Assembly: GCA_023408075.1 (NCBI GenBank)
Contig: JAEYKW010000006.1
Location: forward strand, 186,001-250,000
Length of the DNA: 64,000 nucleotides
Direction of reading: 5' to 3'
Origin: Bacillota bacterium
GTDB lineage: Bacteria; Bacillota; Clostridia; Christensenellales; SZUA-584
In this document: one piece after another, positions 8,659 through 19,639 of the stretch
Layout of the letters: the number at the start of each line of letters is the position of its first letter
How positions within the stretch are numbered: position 1 is the stretch's first letter
Notes under the pieces: generated by a model
What the model was told of the DNA's origin: nothing
What the model saw: only the letters and a program-made list of their open reading frames with translations
The model's database searches: none
Position numbers and translations under genes: made by a program

Positions 8659-9411
8659 ATGAAACGGACATTCGGCGTATTCCTGATGGTTATCTTCTTT
8701 CTGGCAACGATCACGACGGCTCTTTGTTCTGACACAAGTTATAATCTACCCGAGCTCTATATGACCGCGTCCCTACCCGATGATTATACCGTTTTCACGC
8801 GTGATACGGAGGAAAACGATCCAAACCTTGCCGATTTCGGCATTGATATTGATACGTTGAATACCATGTTTGAGCAAAAGAATATTTATTTGAATGCCAT
8901 CAGTGAGGATATGTCGGACGAACTCATTATCACAATGGTGACAAACGACGACATCAAAAAGGCCTTTAATTTAAAGAATGCGTCGGACAAAGATATGGAA
9001 GATTTTCTTGCGGATACCGACAGCGTGTTTGACGGGCTCGGCGCAACGCTGGAAGACACGTCAAGCTATGAGCATAAGCAGGCCTTATTCATGGTTTTTG
9101 ATTTTTCCATGACAACCAATGGCGTTCCCACGTCCAGCCGTATGTACAGCACCATCATCAACGGACAATTTATCAATATCACGTTTCATTCTTATACGGG
9201 AGCCTTCAGCGAAACTCAAGGCGCTTTGCTTTCGCAGATTGTAGACAGCGCCGTGTTCACCATGCAATCAAGTATCGATTGGACATCCGTTATTATTTCG
9301 GGCCTTTCAGTGGGGCTGGCTGCCGGCATTGCCACGCTGGTGGTGAATATAATCAAAAAGCGCAGACAAAAAAAGAACGACAAGAATTTGACGGAGCCGC
9401 CGGTATCTTAA
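8659..9411 (+). CDS. Secreted, C-terminally membrane-anchored protein of unknown function
   Basis: A 250-residue protein with a signal peptide (MKRTFGVFLMVIFFLATITT), an exported middle region and one C-terminal helix (VIISGLSVGLAAGIATLVVN) followed by a basic tail (KKRRQKK). The middle begins with a motif of the type 'lpelyMTASLPDDYTVFTRD', reminiscent of PsbP-like lipoproteins such as the one at 36675. I do not recognise a family with certainty. The ATG at 8659 is preferred over a GTG at 8650 because GAAGGAG at 8641 is spaced properly only for the ATG. It is divergent from the zinc operon. Confidence 0.85.
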   Translation: MKRTFGVFLMVIFFLATITTALCSDTSYNLPELYMTASLPDDYTVFTRDTEENDPNLADFGIDIDTLNTMFEQKNIYLNAISEDMSDELIITMVTNDDIKKAFNLKNASDKDMEDFLADTDSVFDGLGATLEDTSSYEHKQALFMVFDFSMTTNGVPTSSRMYSTIINGQFINITFHSYTGAFSETQGALLSQIVDSAVFTMQSSIDWTSVIISGLSVGLAAGIATLVVNIIKKRRQKKNDKNLTEPPVS

Positions 9412-9436
9412 AAAACGGATTGTCATGCAAATGAAA

Positions 9437-9460
9437 GCAGGGGCGCAAATGCGCCCCTGC
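9437..9460. terminator. Hairpin between convergent genes
   Basis: GCAGGGGCGC-AAAT-GCGCCCCTGC is a perfect 10-bp stem lying between two converging genes. On the minus strand it is followed by TTTCATTT, so it most likely ends the EAL/GGDDF gene. The plus-strand side lacks a T run. Confidence 0.7.
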
Positions 9461-9491
9461 CTAAGGATATGATATATAAAGAGAGAAAAAC

Positions 9492-11258
9492 TTATGCGAT
9501 CATGTACGCACTGCCGGTAATCATCTTGCATTCCTTCTTGATTCGGCTGGATTCCGCCGACAGCTCAAATACGTTGTTGAAGCGCCGCTCCCAAATGGAA
9601 ACACCGCCGATCGACAGTGAGATAAGCGGAAACTGTTCCTCAAAACCCTGTCGGCTTTTCGCGATGATATAACCGCTCGAAATATCCTCCTGGTTATAAA
9701 ACTCAGGGATGGACCGATCAAATTTATCGAGTATTTTCCCGCAGATATCATCCGCTTCTTCCGTTCGCACAATCGCCACAAAATCATCGCCGCCCACATG
9801 ACCCACAAAGTTTGCCGACGGCACCGTTTCCGTGATGATATCGGCGAGATTTTTGATGACCCTGTCGCCGTTTTCAAAGCCGTACACATCGTTATACGCC
9901 TTAAAATTATCGATATCAAAATAGACCACGCAATAATTATCGGCTGAGCTCAACACGTTGTACAACGCTTTTTCTATGAGGATATTGCCGGGCAATGAGG
10001 TCAATGGGTTAAGCTGCGTCGCATTGCTCACCTCAATCTCAATCGTCTTATTCAGCAAGTCCTTGATCGTGACGATGCCGCGGTATTTGTCATCCGATAC
10101 CACGGTGATAAAATCGTACACCTTGCTGTCCGGCCGCGACATCGCGAGCCGCCCCACCGTGTTCACAGGCGTCTTATAATCAACCTTGAGAAAATCAGCA
10201 TCCATGATGGCGGCAATGGTCTGGCGCGAATACAGGCTGTAGCCATACACGCCCGCGACAGCCGCGTTCACCATATCGCGCGTGACGACGCCTTGAACCA
10301 CACCGTTTCGCGTCACACAAAAGCCCGGCGATTCGGGCATTTTCCCGAGCATATCGTACGCTTCGGATATCAATACCGATTCGTTGACGGCGACTGCGGG
10401 CACGCACAGGTTGCCGATATAAACATCGGACAGGTTGTACCCGAATATATGGTTTTTCTGAGAATTCATCTCGACGATCGTTTCCACGATAGTGGCATCG
10501 ATGCAGCCGACAACCGAGTCGGGCCGCTTGATATAATAGCCCTGGCCGTAATGCACGCCGATATTGATCAGCGTCTGCAGCTCGCTGCGTGTTTCTATGC
10601 CCTCCGCAATCAGGTATGTGCCTGTGATCTTGGAGAACTCATACATGCTTTTCACAAGCGCCTGCTTCACGCTGTCCTTGTCAATATTGCGGATCAGATG
10701 GATATCGAGCTTTAAATAATGCGGATGCACATCGGAAATGAGGTTGAGCCCCGAATACCCTGCGCCCGCATCGTCAATGGCAATCTTATAGTCCTGCTCC
10801 TTGTAATTCTCTATGATCTGCTTGAATTCTTTGATATTCGAGACGGCGCTGCGCTCCGTGATTTCAAATATGATCTTTTTGGGATCGATATCAAACTGCT
10901 TCAGATAATCCTTCGTAAACCCCTTCTGAAACGTTTCGTCTTCTATAATATTGGGGTTCACGTTTAAAAAAAGCGTGGCATTCGCTTTGGAAAGCTGCAT
11001 CGCATAAAGCGCTTTTGTGCGGCAAAGCCTTTCGAGGTCCCACAGGCTCTTGGTTTCCTCAGCGACGGAAAACAGCATCTCGGGGCTTTCCAGCTCCGAG
11101 CCTTTCGGCCCCCGGCTCAGCGCTTCGTATCCGAGCACCGCGCCGTCCCTTAAAGACACGATCGGCTGAAAAACGGATGTGATCTGCGCGTTTTTAATAA
11201 TTTCCTGCAGTTTATCGCTCAAAATCGGCAATGCGCCTCCTTCAAACTTCCCTGTCAT
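9492..11258 (-). CDS. EAL - CBS pair - degenerate GGDEF protein (c-di-GMP phosphodiesterase)
   Basis: This 588-residue cytosolic protein begins with an EAL domain (about 15-255). Its catalytic residues are all visible: EAL at 45-47, N in FLNVNPN, E in FEITE, DD at 162-163, K183, E219 in AEGIE and Q239. A CBS-domain pair follows (about 285-405), then a GGDEF-type domain (415-585) with GGDDF at 489-493 in place of GGDEF. The likely activity is c-di-GMP hydrolysis, controlled by a nucleotide bound to CBS or GTP at the altered GGDEF domain. The start at 11258 is chosen over upstream in-frame codons because GGAGG lies 4 nt before it; an earlier ATG at 11294 has its GGAGG only 1 nt away. Confidence 0.9.
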   Translation of the reverse strand: MTGKFEGGALPILSDKLQEIIKNAQITSVFQPIVSLRDGAVLGYEALSRGPKGSELESPEMLFSVAEETKSLWDLERLCRTKALYAMQLSKANATLFLNVNPNIIEDETFQKGFTKDYLKQFDIDPKKIIFEITERSAVSNIKEFKQIIENYKEQDYKIAIDDAGAGYSGLNLISDVHPHYLKLDIHLIRNIDKDSVKQALVKSMYEFSKITGTYLIAEGIETRSELQTLINIGVHYGQGYYIKRPDSVVGCIDATIVETIVEMNSQKNHIFGYNLSDVYIGNLCVPAVAVNESVLISEAYDMLGKMPESPGFCVTRNGVVQGVVTRDMVNAAVAGVYGYSLYSRQTIAAIMDADFLKVDYKTPVNTVGRLAMSRPDSKVYDFITVVSDDKYRGIVTIKDLLNKTIEIEVSNATQLNPLTSLPGNILIEKALYNVLSSADNYCVVYFDIDNFKAYNDVYGFENGDRVIKNLADIITETVPSANFVGHVGGDDFVAIVRTEEADDICGKILDKFDRSIPEFYNQEDISSGYIIAKSRQGFEEQFPLISLSIGGVSIWERRFNNVFELSAESSRIKKECKMITGSAYMIA

Positions 11259-11503
11259 GTGTCCTCCGAATGCCTTCGTCAATTGTCTTCTCATACCTCC
11301 AATATGAACGAAAAAGCGGCAGAATGCATTAAGAGTCTGCAATCGTTTTGAAAAGAACAGGTAAATTTCGGCGATTTTTTGCCGAAATATGCAAAAATAA
11401 AAGGCCCTCTTACTTGAGACACCATTACGAAATCTGTGCTGTGCTATTTATCATACACCTGCATAATGCTATAATACTGGCAAATATAGTTTAGGAGGCT
11501 TTC

Positions 11504-11968
11504 ATGAAGACCATTGTGATTTACGACTCCGTGTTCGGCAACACTGCAAAAATCGCCGATGAAATTGCCAAGGCCACGGGAGGTGCCCTCTTCAAGATCG
11601 CCGATATCTGTGCTGCGGATCTCGGAGATGCCACGCACGTTTTTTTGGGTTCTCCCACCCGCGCTTTCCGCCCCACGCCCGCCGTTTCGGCGTGGATCAA
11701 GAAATTGCCCGCTGGTACGCTCAAGGGCATACACGCCACCGCGTTTGATACGCGCGCATCCATGGAAACGGTGGACTCCGCCTTGCTCAAAAGGCTTGCA
11801 AAATGGTTTGGCTACGCGGCGGAGAAAATACAGAAGGGGCTGGAAAAGAAAGGCACATCTATGGTGCATGACCCGGTTGGCTTTTACGTGCTCGAATCCG
11901 AAGGTCCGCTCAAAGACGGCGAGCTGCAGCGTGCCGCCGAATGGGCAGCAAAGGTGGTAAAAGCATGA
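11504..11968 (+). CDS. Flavodoxin family protein
   Basis: A 154-residue flavodoxin-like protein. The N-terminus IVIYDSVFGNTAKIADEI matches the FMN phosphate-binding loop of flavodoxins (T/S-x-T/F-G-N-T), and a central GSPTRAFRPTPA segment fits the second FMN loop. It probably carries electrons or acts as an FMN oxidoreductase subunit; the partner is unknown. AGGAGG precedes the ATG. Its stop overlaps the next gene's start (ATGA), so the two are cotranscribed and translationally coupled. Confidence 0.9.
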   Translation: MKTIVIYDSVFGNTAKIADEIAKATGGALFKIADICAADLGDATHVFLGSPTRAFRPTPAVSAWIKKLPAGTLKGIHATAFDTRASMETVDSALLKRLAKWFGYAAEKIQKGLEKKGTSMVHDPVGFYVLESEGPLKDGELQRAAEWAAKVVKA

Positions 11969-12216
11969 GCGATATCGAGAAGCTGCCCGGTATCGGGCCA
12001 GTCATGGCAGGCCGTCTCGAAGAAGCGGGCATTGCGTCTGTCGAAGAATTGATCAAAACGGGAGTCAAGCCTGCATTCTTGCGTGTGCGCACGCTGTATC
12101 CCGACGCCTGCCTGATGAGCCTGTATGCGCTGGCCGGTGCCGCTCAGGGCAAGCAGCGCGGGCTGCTGACAGTCGAGGAAAAGAAAGACCTGAAAGCGTT
12201 CTTTAATTCTCTGTGA
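11965..12216 (+). CDS. TfoX C-terminal domain protein (helix-hairpin-helix)
   Basis: An 83-residue protein consisting only of the TfoX/Sxy C-terminal domain. The helix-hairpin-helix motif LPGIGPVMAGRLEEAGI lies at the start and FLRVRTLYPDACLMSLYAL in the middle. In enteric bacteria full TfoX activates competence genes, but stand-alone C-terminal domains occur widely with unclear function, so no competence role should be assumed. The ATG overlaps the flavodoxin stop by 4 nt. Confidence 0.87.
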   Translation: MSDIEKLPGIGPVMAGRLEEAGIASVEELIKTGVKPAFLRVRTLYPDACLMSLYALAGAAQGKQRGLLTVEEKKDLKAFFNSL

Positions 12217-12271
12217 TATATAAAACTTGTCTCACAAAGAGGTTCCTATTTTAGTTCGATGCGGAGATAGT

Positions 12272-12754
12272 ATGATAGAATATTTGCCCGTTAATAAGCT
12301 GAACAGGCAACAGGTCAATGACTTTATTGCGGCGCATTGGTTTTCGACGGATATGATTATTCGCGGGGCTAAAATCGATATGACCCAAGCCGACGGTATT
12401 GTCGGGCTCGAAGCCGCCCGGATTATCGGCCTTTTGACTTACGCCATTACTGACCAAACGTTCGAAATCATCTCACTGGACAGCCTCGTTGAAGGCAAGG
12501 GTATCGGGACTGCGCTGTTGGACAGAGCGGTCCGCATTGCGAAAGAAAACGGTTGTCACAAGATCATTGTTGTCACAACCAACGACAATATCAATGCCAT
12601 CCGCTTCTACCAAAAACGGGGATTTGACATGGCAAGGCTTTACCGCAACGCGCTTGATTTTTCAAGAAAGATCAAGCCGGAAATACCGTTAACAGGCGAA
12701 AACGGTATCCCCTTGAAGCATGAAATCGAGTTTGAGCTTTCCCTCATCGGATGA
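12272..12754 (+). CDS. GNAT family N-acetyltransferase
   Basis: A 160-residue acetyltransferase. The acetyl-CoA loop is visible as LVEGKGIGTALLDRA (the R/Q-x-x-G-x-G/A region), followed by NDNINAIRFYQKRGFD, the C-terminal GNAT motif. Substrate unknown. The ATG at 12272 is favoured by GGAG 5 nt upstream; a TTG 45 nt earlier lacks a good ribosome site. It follows the TfoX-like gene on the same strand after about 55 nt. Confidence 0.85.
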   Translation: MIEYLPVNKLNRQQVNDFIAAHWFSTDMIIRGAKIDMTQADGIVGLEAARIIGLLTYAITDQTFEIISLDSLVEGKGIGTALLDRAVRIAKENGCHKIIVVTTNDNINAIRFYQKRGFDMARLYRNALDFSRKIKPEIPLTGENGIPLKHEIEFELSLIG

Positions 12755-12863
12755 ACATCCCTGAGCGAATGTCACAAAGCTTTTTACAATGCCCTGTCAT
12801 AATATCGGCCGGAGGTAAAGCCGTGAGCATTCGACCCGGATACCGATCTTGATCGTCTGACTC

Positions 12864-14066
12864 TTACTGCCTGCGCAGCTCCATGATGCGGTTTTGCGCC
12901 TGTGTTTTAAGGTGCGGCGAGCCGTGAGGTATGTTCTTTGCTTTGAATAAGAAGTCGAGCGCGTTCTTTAAGTCGTTTGTCTTTAACGACAGCTCCCCAA
13001 TGATCAGGTAGAGCTGCTGTTCCTGGCCTTCCGTCAGGTCGCCTTTTTCATAAACGCCGAAATACGCTTCAAGCGCTTTCTTTGCGGTTTCGTCCTCCAT
13101 ATGCTTGTCGCCGCAGTCCTGATAGATGCGGCTCAGTTTAAGATACAGCTTTGCGGACGCCAACGCGTTGGAAGGGAAACAGTTGGGGGCGCACAGCAAC
13201 GCAAGATAGTAGCCCGCAAACAGCGAGAACGTATCCATATCCGCTCCGGTGCGAATCTGCAGCCCGCGCTTTACAACCTCCAGCTGGGCCGGCAGCATTC
13301 CTCTTTCCGGCTTCTCGAACATTTCAACGAGCGCGCTGTAAAAGCACTGCGGGCATGTCACGACATCGTAATAAAGCGGCTCTATGCCCTTGTAATGGTT
13401 GCGCATATCGCTGTCCGTATGGTCGAGCAGAAGCTTTGAGTTCTTTATCTTTTGCGTCTTAAACTCCGTTTTGCACAGCGGACACTTAACGCTCTTGGCC
13501 ATGAGGCAGGACGCGTCCTGCTCGCGAAGCGGCAGCTGATAGCTTCCGTGCCCTTCGGGAAACAGCGCCACGTTTTCGGCTGAAAGGGGAGCGTGCTCAG
13601 GCGAATCAGTCATCTTTTCTCCGGCGGCGTCCTCTGCTTCAGGCTCGTCCGGCTCTTCGTCAGGCATCGGCCTTGCCTGCGACCACGGATGACCGCTCAG
13701 CTTCTCGTAATCCGCAGTTAAATTGTCAAGGCGGTCATACATCGCTTTAATGAGCTCCGCAGCCACATCAGGCTCGCCTTTTGTAAACAGCGTCATTGTG
13801 CCTTTATTTATGGGCAGCAAAAACACTTCTGTAAGCGCCGCGGCTGCGAGCTTACGCTTTTGGGTCAGCGAGGCCGCGTCACCGAAAAAGTCTCCGGGGC
13901 CCATTCTGGCTATCATCTCTTCGCCCTGTTTGCGGTAGTTTATAAACAGCCCTATTTCGCCCTTCAGTATGATATACAGATCTCCCGCCGAGTCCTGCTC
14001 AAAGGCAGCGCCCTTCCCGTACTTTTTAACGCGTGAGAAATTTTTAAGCAATCCAATGTTTATCAA
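12864..14066 (-). CDS. Cyclic nucleotide-binding-like domain fused to DUF2225
   Basis: A 400-residue cytosolic protein. Residues 1-115 form a Crp/CNMP-type effector domain (LYIILKGEIGLFINYR, GDFFGDAASL) with no attached helix-turn-helix. A long acidic, proline-rich linker follows (about 130-165). The rest is a DUF2225 domain with two zinc-ribbon pairs, CPLC (195-198) and CPQC (238-241), and a TPR-like helical C-terminus ending near RIMELRRQ. The ligand of the first domain and the role of DUF2225 are unknown. The start is TTG, supported by AAGGTG 8 nt upstream. Confidence 0.87.
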   Translation of the reverse strand: MINIGLLKNFSRVKKYGKGAAFEQDSAGDLYIILKGEIGLFINYRKQGEEMIARMGPGDFFGDAASLTQKRKLAAAALTEVFLLPINKGTMTLFTKGEPDVAAELIKAMYDRLDNLTADYEKLSGHPWSQARPMPDEEPDEPEAEDAAGEKMTDSPEHAPLSAENVALFPEGHGSYQLPLREQDASCLMAKSVKCPLCKTEFKTQKIKNSKLLLDHTDSDMRNHYKGIEPLYYDVVTCPQCFYSALVEMFEKPERGMLPAQLEVVKRGLQIRTGADMDTFSLFAGYYLALLCAPNCFPSNALASAKLYLKLSRIYQDCGDKHMEDETAKKALEAYFGVYEKGDLTEGQEQQLYLIIGELSLKTNDLKNALDFLFKAKNIPHGSPHLKTQAQNRIMELRRQ

Positions 14067-14428
14067 AACAGCACCTTCTAACCGAAATATAGCGTCAAAT
14101 ATTCAACAAACGCCGAGGCGTTTTACATTTTTTCAACAAATTATTACAGGCTTTGTTATTATAAGCTTTACAGCCCTCATTGTCTAACTTTTTGACTTCA
14201 TTGATAAGGGTTTTTGCTTCAAAAGGCATCAGAGTGTCGATAACCCCCATTTTATCATGCCGAGCTTATCGACTGCGGAGCGGATTGAAATTCCACGAAA
14301 GACGCTCTGCATCAGGAGGTTCTACTTCATAATCGTCACTTCACTCCTCACAGCGCAGTGAATAGATGACCGGATGAGCGGCTTTTTTGACAGTCCTTGT
14401 TTCGAAAAACCTGTTTTAACTCCGCGTT

Positions 14429-14458
14429 TTGTCATGCTGAGCGTATGCGAAGCGTCTG
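14429..14458. repeat. TGTCATnCTGAG-type dispersed repeat
   Basis: The sequence beginning TGTCATGCTGAGCG, with GCGAAGCGTCTG after it, resembles in reverse the unit of the 60.7-61.0 kb tandem array (TTCGCGGATTCAGAATGACA). Such elements recur in Firmicutes gaps. A further degenerate copy may lie near 14255-14360. Confidence 0.5.
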
Positions 14459-14483
14459 AAAAAACAGCTGCGTCCCCGCAGCT
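14459..14483 (-). terminator. Terminator of the MFS gene
   Basis: On the minus strand AGCTGCG-GGGA-CGCAGCT is followed by GTTTTTT. It lies about 70 nt after the MFS stop codon. Confidence 0.8.
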
Positions 14484-14550
14484 TACAATCCATTTTGTTG
14501 TTTTGTGCTGCCATTCTCAAAATAATACCGAATATGAATCTGCAGATCTC

Positions 14551-15723
14551 TTATTTCATGAGGTTTTTGTTTACCCGGATTGTTCGGTTCAGGTTTTCGG
14601 TCAGCAGCAGCAGCACAACAAACATCAGCAGCATGAAGTACGGGAAAAGATAGATGCCGACATACTGTGCCACCACACCGACAATCAGCGGCATCACAAT
14701 CGTACCCGTATAAGCGCTGGCCAGCTGAAGCCCCACAAGCTTTTGTGAATCCGCTTTGCCGAAACGCACCGGCGTTTCATGCACCATCGCCGGAAAGACG
14801 GGCGCGCATCCAAGCCCGATCATCGCGAAGCCCACCTGCACCGCCGCGTTCCCGAGCGGCAGCAGCACAGCCAGCAGCCCCGCCGCAATAACCGCAATGC
14901 CCACGCGTATCATCGCGGTGTTATTGAGCTTCATCGATGCAAAGCCGGAGATGAAACGCCCCGCTGTGATGCCAAGATAATAAAGCGAGACCCACTGCGC
15001 CGCCGTATCGGCAGGCAGCCCTCTGACGCCGACAAGGTAACTGCTGCCCCAGAGGCCCATGGTCACCTCGAGAGAGCAGTAAACAAGGAACACGAGCAAG
15101 GCCGATTTGACGCCGGGAACTTTGAGCACGCCGAACATGCCTGTTGAGCTTTGGCTGTGCGGCCCTTCGGTTGGTTCGGGCGTTTTCTTCCAGAGCCGCA
15201 ATGTGGCAAAGAGCGCCGCGACCAGTACCACCTGAACAATGCCGATCGTGCCGTATCCAAGCTTCCAGCCGCTTTGCCTCGCAATGTAGACCGACATGAT
15301 CATAGGGCCGGCCGAAGCGCCCACACCCCAGAAGCTGTGGAGCCAGTTCATATGATGCGCTTTGTAATGCAGTGCCACAAAGTTGTTGAGTGCTGTATCC
15401 ACCGAGCCCGCGCCGAGGCCGAGCGGTACCGCGAGTATGCATAGCAAAACCACGCTTCCGGATAAAGAGATGCCGAGCAGCGCGAGCGCCGTCATCAGCA
15501 CGCTGACAGTGGTGACAAGGCCCGTGCCAAAACGCCTGATCACCCTCTCGCTGAGCAGGCTCGAAACGATGGTGCCCCCCGCCGTGATCATGGAGATCAC
15601 GCCCGCAAACGATAAGGGCGCGCCGAAATCCGTGCTCATCACAGGCCATGCCGCACCGAGCAAGCCGTCCGGCAGCCCAAGGCTGATGAAAGAGACATAA
15701 ATAATCACCAATAAAGCCGTCAT
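14551..15723 (-). CDS. MFS transporter, FucP/sugar-permease-like
   Basis: A 390-residue major-facilitator protein with about 12 hydrophobic segments. It has an early LGLPDGLLGAAWP motif and a LAVPLGLGAGSVDTALNNFV segment typical of the FucP-like branch. It lies 16 nt downstream of a ROK-family regulator gene in the same direction, which suggests carbohydrate transport under that regulator's control. The substrate is not readable. AAAGG precedes the ATG. Confidence 0.87.
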   Translation of the reverse strand: MTALLVIIYVSFISLGLPDGLLGAAWPVMSTDFGAPLSFAGVISMITAGGTIVSSLLSERVIRRFGTGLVTTVSVLMTALALLGISLSGSVVLLCILAVPLGLGAGSVDTALNNFVALHYKAHHMNWLHSFWGVGASAGPMIMSVYIARQSGWKLGYGTIGIVQVVLVAALFATLRLWKKTPEPTEGPHSQSSTGMFGVLKVPGVKSALLVFLVYCSLEVTMGLWGSSYLVGVRGLPADTAAQWVSLYYLGITAGRFISGFASMKLNNTAMIRVGIAVIAAGLLAVLLPLGNAAVQVGFAMIGLGCAPVFPAMVHETPVRFGKADSQKLVGLQLASAYTGTIVMPLIVGVVAQYVGIYLFPYFMLLMFVVLLLLTENLNRTIRVNKNLMK

Positions 15724-15739
15724 ATATCTTTGCCTTTCT

Positions 15740-16732
15740 TTAATCGAGAAGATTGTTATCGTTTAGATACTCGAGAGCGAGAGCGGTCATACCGTGTTCA
15801 AAATCGTCTTCGAATGCGGACGATTGCGCGACATTCACGCAGAACTGGCCGCTGAGCAGTGACTCCGTTTTTCGCTTGATGAGGCTTGCGTCATCCTCAT
15901 TAAAAAAGTCGCCGTAGAGTATGAACTGATGCGGCGCGATCACGCGGCAGTAAATGCTGAGCAGCCGCGACACCGCATCCGGCGCGGACTGACCGTCGTC
16001 ATAATCAAGCTTCGTCCAGTCAATATCCGGCAGCAGATGGCCGATTTCTCCCGCAAAATGCTGTGAGCCCGTATAAACGTCGCCGCTTAATACCATTCCC
16101 GCGCCGGGCATATATATTCTCGGGAAATAGATGCCCACAAGGCACGCAGATTCCGAATGCAATTCGGAGTACCCCTTTACGGCTGCGTTTACATCGTTGG
16201 AAAAAATCACAGGCCTCTTATATCTTGTCTGATAGAAATTCATAAAACTGCCGCCCACGATGCCGCTGTAATCGTTGGCAATGATGACACCGTTTTCTTC
16301 AAACCCCGGCAGGCCGAAGGCGATGGCCGCCACGCCCGGATATGCGTCTATTGCGCTGTCCAGCATGCCGCAAAAGCTTTCCACCCGTATATCGTCCAAA
16401 TAGGCTTGTTTTCTCTCAACGCATTCGCCAAGCAGGTTCACAACAAGCACATGGATTGAATTTCTGTTCTCTTGCTGATGCCCGTAGATGATGGCCGCAT
16501 GACGGTAAGCCCCGTTGTAAACGAAAAGCTGCGACGGCCGCCCGCCGCCGGACGGGATAAAGCTGCCTTCATTCACTTCTCCTTTGTCAATCATCTCGGT
16601 GAGCAGCGCCTTCACAGTCACCACGCTTAATTGCGTTAACGTCGAGAGCTCCTGAATGGTGGCCTGCCGCTTCTTCACAAGCTGGCAGCGTATCGCTTTT
16701 TTATTGAGTTCCTTGACAACGGCGGTATCCAT
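15740..16732 (-). CDS. ROK family transcriptional regulator
   Basis: A 330-residue protein with an N-terminal winged helix-turn-helix (about 15-65, ATIQELSTLTQLSVVTVKAL) joined to a ROK sugar-kinase-like domain. The ROK glycine-rich signature is near PGAGMVLSGDVYTGSQHFAGE. The CxCGxxGC zinc motif found in many NagC/Mlc proteins is absent. It would repress the adjoining transporter gene until a sugar or sugar phosphate binds. Alternatively it could control distant genes. Confidence 0.87.
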   Translation of the reverse strand: MDTAVVKELNKKAIRCQLVKKRQATIQELSTLTQLSVVTVKALLTEMIDKGEVNEGSFIPSGGGRPSQLFVYNGAYRHAAIIYGHQQENRNSIHVLVVNLLGECVERKQAYLDDIRVESFCGMLDSAIDAYPGVAAIAFGLPGFEENGVIIANDYSGIVGGSFMNFYQTRYKRPVIFSNDVNAAVKGYSELHSESACLVGIYFPRIYMPGAGMVLSGDVYTGSQHFAGEIGHLLPDIDWTKLDYDDGQSAPDAVSRLLSIYCRVIAPHQFILYGDFFNEDDASLIKRKTESLLSGQFCVNVAQSSAFEDDFEHGMTALALEYLNDNNLLD

Positions 16733-16826
16733 GCGACTTTTTAAACCTCTTTTAATAAGTTCTCGTTAAGAATAATTCATATTCTTTAATTTGTCAATCA
16801 TAAACATAAAAAAAGCGCGGTTTGTG

Positions 16827-16854
16827 TTGACTTTTCTCGCATATTGCATATAAT
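16827..16854 (+). promoter_or_regulatory. Promoter of the metal-ATPase gene
   Basis: TTGACT (16827-16832) and TATAAT (16849-16854) are spaced by 16 bp in an AT-rich gap upstream of the cadA-like gene. Confidence 0.75.
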
Positions 16855-16866
16855 ATAATTATCACT

Positions 16867-16880
16867 TGAATATTTGTTCA
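16867..16880. promoter_or_regulatory. ArsR/SmtB-type operator
   Basis: TGAA-TATTTG-TTCA is an inverted repeat of the TGAA-N6-TTCA type bound by ArsR/SmtB metal sensors. It is followed by a partial repeat (TGTTCA). It lies downstream of the -10 box and before the metal-ATPase start. The ArsR encoded at 20119-20481 is the obvious candidate but is not adjacent. Confidence 0.65.
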
Positions 16881-16910
16881 AATGTTCATTTAATACAAGG
16901 AGTTCTATTC

Positions 16911-19028
<2,118 letters not shown>

Positions 19029-19150
19029 TAAATTGAGCAAAAAGTGCGGCCTATGTGAATTTTACCGTATTTTATCACATAGGCTCCAATTGAAATATCT
19101 GTATGGTTTTGTTATAATTTAATCATCAAATATGAAAGAAGGGCTGTCTT

Positions 19151-19525
19151 GTGATAGAAGGTATTCGTATAGGTAATCTTTCCATAGACTGTAAGGATAC
19201 AGTAGCGCAGTGTGATTTCTATGCCAGTCTCCTCGGTTGGAACAAGGGGAAAATGTACAATTGCCCCGCAGTCATCAGCGACAACGGCTTCGTCATTTTG
19301 TTTATGGAATGTGACTTCGAATACATCCCGCCGGTGTGGCCCGAAGAAAACGGGCAGCAGCAAAAACACATTCATCTTGATTTGCAGGTTAACGATTTGC
19401 ATTCTGCTGTCGTGCAAGCGGAAAGTCTCGGCGCAAAGAAGGCTGAGAGCCAATTTGGCGGTGCTCATTTTATCACGATGATAGACCCCGAAGGCCACCC
19501 GTTCTGCCTTTGCGCTAAAGACTGA
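19151..19525 (+). CDS. VOC family (glyoxalase/bleomycin-resistance fold) protein
   Basis: A 124-residue single-domain VOC protein. The N-terminal half contains CDFYASLLGW; the C-terminal half has HIHLDLQVND and ITMIDPEGHPFCLC, typical of glyoxalase-like proteins. Substrate unknown. The start is GTG, supported by AAGAAGGG 7 nt upstream. It stands alone with its own terminator. Confidence 0.87.
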   Translation: MIEGIRIGNLSIDCKDTVAQCDFYASLLGWNKGKMYNCPAVISDNGFVILFMECDFEYIPPVWPEENGQQQKHIHLDLQVNDLHSAVVQAESLGAKKAESQFGGAHFITMIDPEGHPFCLCAKD

Positions 19526-19572
19526 AACCGTATGAATTTGTTAGCTGCCAAAAAATGATATCAAAATAAAAG

Positions 19573-19608
19573 GCGCTGCCGTACATTCCCTTGTACGCAG
19601 CGCTTTTT
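19573..19608. terminator. Bidirectional terminator
   Basis: GCGCTGC and GCAGCGC, extended by GTACA/TGTAC, form a long stem. A T run follows on the plus strand and a TTTTATTTT-like run on the minus strand. It separates the VOC gene from the converging PNPOx-family gene. Confidence 0.85.
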
Positions 19609-19639
19609 CATTGATACAGGGCTGATTGCGGCCGACAAT

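Larger units (their letters stand above)
14067..14550. other. Intergenic region, 484 bp
   Basis: This gap holds the upstream region of the CNMP-DUF2225 gene, the terminator of the MFS gene at 14459-14483 and degenerate copies of a TGTCATnCTGAG-type dispersed repeat (for example 14429-14458). No gene is convincing. Confidence 0.55.
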
